DNA of 6,267 nt from Bacteroidetes bacterium UBA4009 (GTDB lineage Bacteria; Bacteroidota; Bacteroidia; NS11-12g; UBA9320), in contig DGBH01000168.1 in assembly GCA_002384205.1 (NCBI GenBank), positions 2,308 to 8,574 of the forward strand, written 5' to 3'. The notes below the pieces were generated by a model. The model was not told the origin of the DNA, ran no database searches, and saw only the letters and a program-made list of their open reading frames with translations. The position numbers were made by a program, and so were the translations under genes. How positions within the stretch are numbered: the stretch's first letter is position 1; each line of letters opens with the position of its first letter. Below, piece after piece: positions 1-6,049 of this stretch.

Positions 1-508
1 CACTTGCTTCTTTGGTCGCAACAATATTAGGCAGTTGTGCTATACGTAAGGTGGTTTCTGCGCTTATCAAAGAACCTGTTCTGCCAGGCACATTGTACAT
101 AATTACCGGCAGAGGGGTAGCGTCATTTATGGCTTTAAAGTGCTGATAAATACCCTCTTGGCTTGGTTTGTTATAATACGGGCTCACGCTAAGTATACCA
201 TCTACCCCATCTAGGTTTTCGGTAGTAAGACGCGATACCACAGCCTCGGTGCTATTGCCCCCAATACCAAAAACAATGGGTCTTCTGCCTGCATTTACCT
301 CCTTTACTTTTTGAAGTATTTGCTGTTGTTCTTCCCCACTAATGGTTGGGTTTTCGCCTGTTGTTCCCATCACCACTAGGTAGCTTACACCGCCGTCTAT
401 AAGATGGTTTGTTAGTCTTTCTAAACTTTCAAAATCTATGCGTTGTGGCGAACCGTCTGCATGAAAAGGGGTAATCATGGCTACACCCAAGCCTTTGAAT
501 TTGTTCAT
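1..508 (-). CDS. dapA: 4-hydroxy-tetrahydrodipicolinate synthase (dihydrodipicolinate synthase), 3'-truncated by window edge
   Basis: Condenses pyruvate with L-aspartate-4-semialdehyde in the cytoplasm, the first committed step to meso-diaminopimelate and lysine. The first 169 residues are present of a family usually about 290-300 long; the rest lies off the left edge. The visible part is the N-terminal half of a TIM barrel of the class I aldolase (NAL) type. Key residues all sit at a constant +5 offset from the E. coli enzyme: the GTTGE loop with T49 and T50, the PYYNKP motif with Y112, catalytic Y138 in MYNVPGRTG, R143 for substrate carboxylate binding, and the Schiff-base lysine K166 in TKEA. 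The start is the ATG at 506-508, giving the usual N-terminus MNKFKGLGVAMITPF. It begins one base after the stop of the DUF6913 gene (TAA-T-ATG) with no promoter box of its own, so translational coupling and co-transcription are inferred. The motif set separates it from N-acetylneuraminate lyase less strictly than a full alignment would, but DapA is much the better fit. Confidence 0.95.
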   Translation of the reverse strand, partial: MNKFKGLGVAMITPFHADGSPQRIDFESLERLTNHLIDGGVSYLVVMGTTGENPTISGEEQQQILQKVKEVNAGRRPIVFGIGGNSTEAVVSRLTTENLDGVDGILSVSPYYNKPSQEGIYQHFKAINDATPLPVIMYNVPGRTGSLISAETTLRIAQLPNIVATKEAS

Positions 509-509
509 A

Positions 510-1022
510 TTATTTAAGGTATTTTTGGATACTGGCAAAAAGATCGTCCGTACTGGTTACGTCACTTTTTACCATAAAATCGTGTGCAAAATTATACTGA
601 TCGAAGTGTTTCCCCATGCGCGTTCTTGCTTTCGAAAACGTAGAAATAGCTTGCAGGGGAATGCTGCCTACGGTATCTAAATTCAACAGGAAATCAAACT
701 CTTGATTGGTGAATACGGACACTAGCTCTTGTTTGGGAATCTTCCAAAAATCAAGATCCTTCTGATTAAAATAAAGGGTTTTGGCATCTGAAACTAAGTT
801 GTTTGACTCTTTCTCATTATAGAAACCTAGAGACATTACATTTTTACCCAATGACTCAAAGTAGTGAACGATGGCATTTAACGACTGGATTTCGGTGCTT
901 TTTACATCGTACACAATTCCTATCTCTCTTGCATTACCCAGTGAATGCAGTCTTTCGGGCTTTGTGATTTGCTTGTATTTTACAAGCATACGGAGTGCTA
1001 TTATTTCTCTAAAATTTGCCAA
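510..1022 (-). CDS. DUF6913 family protein of unknown function
   Basis: A 170-residue, soluble, lysine-rich protein with no signal peptide or clear membrane segment. I assign it to DUF6913 from recall of Bacteroidota proteins found beside dapA; no function is established. The pattern looks alpha/beta: a charged N-terminal helix (about 3-20), a strand IGIVYD (34-39), a helix (46-59), a strand NVMSLGFY (61-68), then FDFLLNLD (109-116) followed by a helix and KARTRMG (131-137). The start is uncertain. The first candidate is a TTG at 1020-1022, five bases after a perfect -7 promoter box, which would make the mRNA nearly leaderless. The other is an in-frame ATG at 987-989 (residue 12), with an A-rich leader of about 32 bases, giving 159 residues. 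I keep the TTG because ligA in the same window is forced into the same arrangement with its GTG. No upstream ATG exists before an in-frame stop. The gene ends one base before dapA. Confidence 0.75.
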   Translation of the reverse strand: MANFREIIALRMLVKYKQITKPERLHSLGNAREIGIVYDVKSTEIQSLNAIVHYFESLGKNVMSLGFYNEKESNNLVSDAKTLYFNQKDLDFWKIPKQELVSVFTNQEFDFLLNLDTVGSIPLQAISTFSKARTRMGKHFDQYNFAHDFMVKSDVTSTDDLFASIQKYLK

Positions 1023-1027
1023 CAGAG

Positions 1028-1035
1028 CAAAGGTA
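1028..1035 (-). promoter_or_regulatory. Bacteroidota -7 promoter box for DUF6913-dapA
   Basis: On the minus strand the sequence reads TACCTTTG, an exact match to the TAnnTTTG -7 element recognised by the primary sigma factor of Bacteroidota. No convincing TTG -33 element is seen at the expected distance upstream. Transcription would begin about 5-7 bases downstream, at or next to the TTG at 1020-1022, and would cover both the DUF6913 gene and dapA. Confidence 0.55.
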
Positions 1036-1122
1036 GCTATTTTAGATTCTGTTTTATTTTAGGGATTAAAAAAGGTTGCACTAGCGTATCGTTTTTGATG
1101 TACTCCACTGTCTTCTATTGCT

Positions 1123-3159
1123 CTACTCTCTAATCATATCTGCAAAATCATCCTCGCTTATCATTTTCACTCCCAGTTTTTCTGCTTTTTCCTTTTTGGC
1201 AGGCCCCATGCTATCGCCTACTATCACAAAATTCGTTGCTTTTGAAATCGCACTTACATTTATTCCTCCATTATCTTCAATGCATTTTTTTAGTTCCTCA
1301 CGACTAAACCGCGTAAACACACCGCTCACCACAATTTTGGCTCCGTTTAACACATTGCTAGCCAGCTGTTTTTCGACCACTTCAAACACCAGTCCCGCAT
1401 TTTTAAGCAATTCTATTTCCTCTCTATTTTCAGTGATCGTAAAATAGTCTATCACACTTTTTGCAATGACACCGCCAATTTCGCTCACGGCATTTAAGGT
1501 TTCAAAATCCGCTGCCATCACGGCGTCCATTGTTTTAAAATGAAATGCTAATTTTTTGGCTACCGTTTCCCCTACAAAGCGTATTCCTAATCCAAACAGC
1601 ACTTTTTCAAACGGTTGACTTTTTGATAATGCTATACCGGTTAAAATATTTTCTACGGTCTTCTCTTGAAAGCTAATTATTCTCTCATCTCCCGTTGCTT
1701 CATTTACGATAGCCTTACTTAATCCTAGGATTTGCTCTTTGTCTAACTGGTATAAATCAGCTACCCTACGTACCAATCCCGCTTGATAAAGCACATCTAT
1801 TTTTCCCTCACCCAAGCTATCTACATCCATAGCCTTTCGGCCTATAAAATGCTCTATTCTACCTTTTATTTGCGGTGGGCAGCCCAGCATGTTAGGGCAT
1901 CTGTAAGCGGCTTCACCTTCTTCTCTTACCAATGCCGTGCTACATTCTGGGCATATACTTGCAAAATGGGTTGGCACACTTTCATCACTACGATTGCTCG
2001 TATCTACTTCTACTATTTTTGGTATTATTTCACCTCCCTTTTCTACAAAAACGGTATCGCCCACACGAACATCCAGTTGAGCTATAAAATCGGCATTATG
2101 CAAACTGGCTCTTTTTACGGTAGTGCCCAGCAGCTGCATAGGTTCTAGGTTGGCTACGGGTGTTACCGCTCCCGTTCTGCCTACTTGATAGCTTATACTG
2201 AGTAGTTTACTTTCTGCACGCTCAGTTTCAAACTTGTAACTCATCGCCCAACGCGGAAACTTACTGGTAAAACCCATTTCTTGCTGTTGCAAGCGGCTGT
2301 TCACTTTTATGACCACCCCGTCTATCTCAAAACTGAGCTTTTTACGTGCACTTTCCCAATGCTCAATAAACGTCCACACCTCTTCTATGCTGTTGCACAA
2401 TTGAGTAGCATCGTTTATAGGCAGCCCATACTCTCGCATACGCTGCAAGCTATCCCAGTGGTCTAGCTCTTCTTTACCGTGCTCTGCCAGCTGATACAAA
2501 AATCCATCTAACGGCCGCTTGGCAACCTCGGCACTGTCTTGCTGCTTGATAGTTCCCGCGGCGGTATTGCGTGGGTTTTTATAGATTTCTTCGCCATTTT
2601 TGGCACGTTCCTCGTTTAACCTTTCAAAGGCTGCTTTATGCATAAATATCTCGCCACGTACTTCTAGATGGGCCGGATAGTTTCCTTTTAACTGGTGCGG
2701 TATACTTCGTATGGTTTTCACATTGGCGGTTACATCATCGCCTTGTGTGCCATCGCCACGGGTAATTGCTTGACTTAGTTTTCCGTCGGTATAGCGAAGT
2801 GCTATCGCAAAACCATCAAACTTGAGTTCTGCCGTATATTGATAGGCAATACCGCCTATCAGTTTAGCTACTCGGGTATCAAAATCGAGCAATTCTTCTT
2901 TGTTATAGGTATTGCCCAAGCTTAGCATTCGCGCGCTATGGGGTACAGTATTAAAATTTTTGGTGATATCACCACCTACTTGTTGTGTAGGGCTATTGGG
3001 ATCTGCAAATTGAGGAAACGCATCTTCCAGTTTTTCCAGTTCTTTAAGCTTCATATCAAACTCGCGATCTGATACGCTAGGATTAGCTAATACATAGTAG
3101 TTGTAATTATGCTTTTTGAGCTCTGCGGTTAGTTCTTGTATTTTAGCTTGGGTACTCAC
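1123..3159 (-). CDS. ligA: NAD+-dependent DNA ligase LigA
   Basis: Seals nicks with 3'-OH and 5'-phosphate ends in replication and repair, using NAD+ as adenylate donor. At 678 residues it is full length (E. coli 671). Domains in order: Ia NMN-binding (about 1-70, with HNYNYYV and SDREFD), adenylation domain with catalytic K113 in AELKFDG and motif EVRGE (166-170), further nucleotidyltransferase motifs EIDGVVIKV (278-286) and VGRTGAVTPVA (326-336), OB fold (about 320-400), a Cys4 zinc finger (C403, C406, C421, C427, the same spacing as E. coli), helix-hairpin-helix repeats (about 435-590, including GLGIRFVGE), and a BRCT domain (about 603-678). In domain Ia, two E. coli aromatic positions differ (H23 is Y22 here, Y35 is F34), conservative changes I believe are common in this phylum. 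The start is GTG at 3157-3159. An in-frame TGA lies just upstream and the next ATG is at residue 36, inside domain Ia, so GTG is the only conventional start. It is probably transcribed from the promoter box at 3165-3172. Confidence 0.97.
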   Translation of the reverse strand: MSTQAKIQELTAELKKHNYNYYVLANPSVSDREFDMKLKELEKLEDAFPQFADPNSPTQQVGGDITKNFNTVPHSARMLSLGNTYNKEELLDFDTRVAKLIGGIAYQYTAELKFDGFAIALRYTDGKLSQAITRGDGTQGDDVTANVKTIRSIPHQLKGNYPAHLEVRGEIFMHKAAFERLNEERAKNGEEIYKNPRNTAAGTIKQQDSAEVAKRPLDGFLYQLAEHGKEELDHWDSLQRMREYGLPINDATQLCNSIEEVWTFIEHWESARKKLSFEIDGVVIKVNSRLQQQEMGFTSKFPRWAMSYKFETERAESKLLSISYQVGRTGAVTPVANLEPMQLLGTTVKRASLHNADFIAQLDVRVGDTVFVEKGGEIIPKIVEVDTSNRSDESVPTHFASICPECSTALVREEGEAAYRCPNMLGCPPQIKGRIEHFIGRKAMDVDSLGEGKIDVLYQAGLVRRVADLYQLDKEQILGLSKAIVNEATGDERIISFQEKTVENILTGIALSKSQPFEKVLFGLGIRFVGETVAKKLAFHFKTMDAVMAADFETLNAVSEIGGVIAKSVIDYFTITENREEIELLKNAGLVFEVVEKQLASNVLNGAKIVVSGVFTRFSREELKKCIEDNGGINVSAISKATNFVIVGDSMGPAKKEKAEKLGVKMISEDDFADMIRE

Positions 3160-3164
3160 TTTGG

Positions 3165-3172
3165 CGAAGGTA
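3165..3172 (-). promoter_or_regulatory. Probable -7 promoter box for ligA
   Basis: The minus strand reads TACCTTCG, a one-base variant of the Bacteroidota TAnnTTTG element, ending five bases before the ligA GTG. The predicted transcription start therefore falls at or very near the start codon. A weaker TATCTTGC-like sequence lies further upstream, and no clear -33 TTG is found at normal spacing, so this is a moderate call. Confidence 0.45.
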
Positions 3173-3346
3173 CAATTTCACGTAGAACATTGCACCTAGA
3201 TTACCCGCAAGATATGATCAGAAAAACCACATTTGTGTTTTTAGGTACTTCTATTTTAAAACGTGAGCCTTTCAGGTATAAATAGCTAGGGAGATGGCAA
3301 ACCAAGACAACTTGTTTAATTCATTTCAATTTTAACATTGTCATGC

Positions 3347-3354
3347 TACATTTG
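3347..3354 (+). promoter_or_regulatory. Bacteroidota -7 promoter box for the Wzi/RemB-type gene
   Basis: TACATTTG matches TAnnTTTG exactly and ends nine bases before the ATG at 3364, implying a very short 5' leader. A TTG at 3312-3314 is further upstream than the usual -33 position and probably is not the partner element. There is no Shine-Dalgarno sequence; the bases just before the ATG are A-rich (TAAAACCAA). Confidence 0.55.
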
Positions 3355-3363
3355 TAAAACCAA

Positions 3364-5019
3364 ATGAAACAAATACTGTCGGCTCTCTTGTTGCTTCTAC
3401 CCTTTTTATCCCGTGCGCAAAGTCCGCTCACTTCAGGTTTTTTTAATTACCATCTAACGGACCGTTATGAGATCTTGAGTGACAGTATGACTACCGATTT
3501 TTTTACGGGGATAAAACCCTACCGCAGGGACTACGTGGCAGCATTTGCGTCTAAGCTTAGCGTTAGTCAAAAGGTCGATTCCTTTAACCAAAATTATCTG
3601 TTACTTGACAATATCATCTTTGCAAACAACTCCAAACAATATAGTCAGAAATCTATTCTACGCCATTTTTACCCTAATCAGCGTGCCTTATTTTATGTAA
3701 ATGAAGATCGATTTAAACTGGTAATGAATCCTGTACTTGGGTTTGCTAGTGGTAAAGATACGCATGATAGTACATCTCTATACCGCAACAGCAGAGGTTT
3801 TGAGCTATTTGGTAACCTAGGACAAAAGGTAGGATTTTACAGTTATGCAGTTGAGAATCAGACTAGATTCCCTTCCTTCTTATCTGAAAAATACGAAAGC
3901 AATGGCACCGTAACGGGTGCTACTCAAGCTAAAGATTATACGAACGGAGCTAAAGATTTTTTTAATGTTGCCGGCCATATAACGGCATCGCCCATCCAAG
4001 AAATAACTGTTCAATTTGGCCACGATAAGAACTTTATTGGCAATGGTTACCGATCACTGATACTTGCTGACCAAGCCGCACCCAACACTTTTTTAAAAAT
4101 AAACACCAAAGTATGGAAAATCAACTACATGAATCTGTACTCTATACATACGGACAATCAAGGATTTATAGCAGATTCTGTCACCCAACGTAAATTTTCT
4201 GCCTTACATCATTTAAGCATTAATCTGAGTAAAAACATAACCTTTGGATTATTTGAAAATATTATTTTTGATAGGCAAGACCCTAGAGAATCTGGAAAAT
4301 TCGAGATTGATTATCTTAATCCCCTTATTTTTTATAGAGCACTGGAACAAGGCTTAAATAGTACTGATAATAGTATTTTGGGAGCCGATATAAAATGGAA
4401 TTTCTTAACTAAATTTTCATTTTACGGGCAACTTATTTTTGATGAATTTAGAAAAAAAGAATTTTTAGCCAGCAACCATGCTTGGGTTAATAAATGGGGC
4501 TATCAAGCAGGCTTAAAATATATTAACGTGGCTAATATTAGCAACTTAGATATGCAAGTTGAGGTTAATCAAGTACGACCTTTTGTCTATCAACATTTAG
4601 TCAGATCACAAAACTGGATACATTACAATCAGTCATTAGCCCATCCCTTAGGGGCCAATTTTCGAGAACTCATTGTCGTTTTGAGATATCAGCCTATTTC
4701 AAGACTTAACCTTAACGCAACCTATTCGCATTCAAAACAGGGGCTAGACTCCAGCAAAACATCTACCAATTTTGGGGGAGATGTCACTCGGAGTTATATT
4801 ATCCCACCTGACGGGCCAGTGGTGCCAATGTTTCAGGGGGTGGTTAATCAAATTTCTGCAATCTCGCTTAATGCTAGTTATATGCTATGGCACAATCTAT
4901 TTTTAGATGCAGGAGTATTTTCCCGTACACAAACAAATAGTATGTTACCTACCAAGCAAAGCACTATATACCGTCTTGGTCTTCGCTTAAATCTTGCACA
5001 ACAAGACTTCAGAAATTAA
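3364..5019 (+). CDS. Outer-membrane beta-barrel protein, Wzi (capsule assembly) / RemB-like family
   Basis: Predicted outer-membrane beta-barrel of 551 residues. A Sec signal peptide is clear: MK, a leucine-rich core (4-12), and probable cleavage after SRA at residue 18; there is no lipobox cysteine. The mature protein has many alternating aromatic/hydrophobic strands typical of barrels. Diagnostic stretches are FGHDKNFIGNGYRS (218-231) with a following SLILADQAAP, and YLNPLIFYRALEQG (317-330) followed by NSILGAD (336-342); these match my recall of the Wzi-type capsule-assembly family and of Bacteroidota proteins annotated RemB (gliding motility related). E. coli Wzi binds capsule polysaccharide at the surface; RemB-type proteins are cell-surface proteins of gliding flavobacteria. 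Which role applies here is not decidable from this window: no capsule or gliding (gld/spr) genes are visible. The ATG at 3364 fits both the signal peptide and the promoter box nine bases upstream. It diverges from ligA, and 127 bases separate it from the next gene. Confidence 0.85.
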   Translation: MKQILSALLLLLPFLSRAQSPLTSGFFNYHLTDRYEILSDSMTTDFFTGIKPYRRDYVAAFASKLSVSQKVDSFNQNYLLLDNIIFANNSKQYSQKSILRHFYPNQRALFYVNEDRFKLVMNPVLGFASGKDTHDSTSLYRNSRGFELFGNLGQKVGFYSYAVENQTRFPSFLSEKYESNGTVTGATQAKDYTNGAKDFFNVAGHITASPIQEITVQFGHDKNFIGNGYRSLILADQAAPNTFLKINTKVWKINYMNLYSIHTDNQGFIADSVTQRKFSALHHLSINLSKNITFGLFENIIFDRQDPRESGKFEIDYLNPLIFYRALEQGLNSTDNSILGADIKWNFLTKFSFYGQLIFDEFRKKEFLASNHAWVNKWGYQAGLKYINVANISNLDMQVEVNQVRPFVYQHLVRSQNWIHYNQSLAHPLGANFRELIVVLRYQPISRLNLNATYSHSKQGLDSSKTSTNFGGDVTRSYIIPPDGPVVPMFQGVVNQISAISLNASYMLWHNLFLDAGVFSRTQTNSMLPTKQSTIYRLGLRLNLAQQDFRN

Positions 5020-5146
5020 AGAAATCACTTTCTACGTATTAGCTATATCCTTATCCACTTCAGCTTTCTTACATACATACAATAACTCTTCTGTTTTTTT
5101 ATTTTTAAAACAAACTCCCATAGGTTGTTGTTCTAATGTATTATTA

Positions 5147-5914
5147 ATGAGTAAATTACCAGCTAAACACCGGTTTTTAGATTTTTCAGATTACGGCAGA
5201 ACCTCGGCTCGTTGGATCGCCCATTCGCTTAAGAATACGTTTATTACGCCTATTCACATTACCCTTCTTTTTGGGATAGTTGGAGTGATAGCGTGCGGTT
5301 TTATACTCAGCAATCAGTACTACCTCGCTGGCATTTTTTTGATTCTCAAGTCTATTTTAGATGCTGCCGATGGAGAACTAGCAAGGGTAAAGAAAACACC
5401 TTCCTATACAGGAAGATACCTCGATTCTATTTTTGACATTTTGTTAAATACAATGATTGTCCTGAGTATATGCTATGTTACCCAAGGCTCTATTATTATG
5501 GCTGTACTCGCTTTTGTAGGCATCCAACTTCAAGGCACACTTTACAATTATTACTACGTCATTTTGCGAAATGACTTTGACGGCGATAATACCAGTCGTA
5601 TCAACGAAAAAAATGCCCCTATAGCTTTCTCAGGCGAAAAGCAAAAACACGTCAACTTGCTCTATAAAATATTCAATATATTGTATAGAGGATTTGATCA
5701 AGCCATTTATCATGCAGATCGGCAAGCTCCAAAAAATCAGAACTTCCCGAATTGGTTTATGTCTTGCATTTCTCTACTGGGTTTAGGATCTCAAATGCTA
5801 TTAATGGCGGTAATGCTTTCAGTAGGATTACTTAATTACGTTCTTCCCTTTTTTATAGGATACACTGCGCTAGTACCTGTTTTTATATTACTTCGCAGGT
5901 ATATCAACAGGTAG
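5147..5914 (+). CDS. CDP-alcohol phosphatidyltransferase family protein
   Basis: Integral inner-membrane enzyme (255 residues) that displaces CMP from a CDP-linked donor with an alcohol acceptor, as in phospholipid head-group synthesis. The family signature D-x2-DG-x2-AR-x8-G-x3-D-x3-D is complete: D72, D75, G76, A79, R80, G89, D93 and D97; the aspartates bind two metal ions and the last is the likely base. Hydrophobic segments lie at about 36-54, 57-71, 98-112, 115-135, 207-228 and 231-249, matching the six-helix fold. Between helices 4 and 5 is a polar stretch of about 65 residues (141-205), longer than in small members of the family. The acceptor alcohol cannot be read from the sequence. 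I chose the ATG at 5147; the reading frame is open back to a TTG at 4994, but that part overlaps the preceding gene and is low-complexity. There is no clear promoter box before it, so read-through from the upstream barrel gene is possible. Confidence 0.9.
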   Translation: MSKLPAKHRFLDFSDYGRTSARWIAHSLKNTFITPIHITLLFGIVGVIACGFILSNQYYLAGIFLILKSILDAADGELARVKKTPSYTGRYLDSIFDILLNTMIVLSICYVTQGSIIMAVLAFVGIQLQGTLYNYYYVILRNDFDGDNTSRINEKNAPIAFSGEKQKHVNLLYKIFNILYRGFDQAIYHADRQAPKNQNFPNWFMSCISLLGLGSQMLLMAVMLSVGLLNYVLPFFIGYTALVPVFILLRRYINR

Positions 5915-5963
5915 AATAAACGTAAAAAGAACCGCATTAACGTACGTTATCTTTATAACCAGT

Positions 5964-6014
5964 CTGTCATTATTGGTTACTTTAGGCTCATTTGAGTCTG
6001 ACAGTTAAATTTTT
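5964..6014 (+). terminator. Possible intrinsic terminator after the CDP-alcohol transferase gene
   Basis: An outer stem CTGTCA/TGACAG (5964-5969 with 5999-6004) encloses a second stem (5985-5989 with 5994-5998, one G-U pair, loop about ATTT) separated by a 15-base one-sided bulge. The outer stem is followed at once by the U-rich tract TTAAATTTTT (6005-6014). The stem is imperfect and an alternative hairpin TAACCA/TGGTTA (5956-5961 with 5974-5979) competes with it, so this is a weak call. Confidence 0.28.
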
Positions 6015-6018
6015 CTTG

Positions 6019-6026
6019 TATCTTAG
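6019..6026 (+). promoter_or_regulatory. Possible -7 promoter box for the YhcH/YjgK/YiaL-type gene
   Basis: TATCTTAG differs from TAnnTTTG at one position and lies 23 bases before the ATG at 6050, a normal leader length. A TTTG at 5991-5994 could be the -33 element, though its spacing of 24 bases is a little long. Confidence 0.35.
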
Positions 6027-6049
6027 CCCTTCAATACACTTTACGACCA

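Noticed and set aside
477..680. 67-codon plus-strand frame at the DUF6913/dapA junction
   Set aside because: Antisense to two well-supported genes; no independent signal.
1023..1122. Possible terminator between ligA and the DUF6913 gene
   Set aside because: A T-run is present on the minus strand but no stem precedes it; read-through from ligA cannot be excluded.
871..1133. Two overlapping plus-strand frames antisense to the DUF6913 gene and the following gap
   Set aside because: They overlap one another in different frames, lack promoter boxes and show no recognisable protein pattern.
1118..1447. 109-codon plus-strand frame covering the 3' end of ligA
   Set aside because: Antisense to the BRCT domain of LigA; serine- and phenylalanine-rich composition and no promoter or family resemblance.
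1783..2148. 121-codon plus-strand frame within ligA
   Set aside because: Antisense shadow of a full-length, motif-complete ligase; its residue composition is rich in Y, F, H and T as expected from reverse-complement reading.
3214..3285. 23-codon plus-strand frame (ATG at 3214, TAG at 3283) in the ligA/barrel intergenic region
   Set aside because: Too short to judge, no -7 box at a suitable distance, no clear start context; expected by chance in AT-rich DNA.
5020..5045. AGAAA/TTTCT hairpin just after the barrel gene as a terminator
   Set aside because: Only five A/T-rich pairs and no following T-run; not distinguishable from chance.
4994..5146. N-terminal extension of the CDP-alcohol transferase back to the TTG at 4994
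   Set aside because: It would overlap the end of the barrel gene by 26 bases, begins with a weak start codon, adds about 51 low-complexity residues, and the family-like protein begins well after the ATG at 5147.
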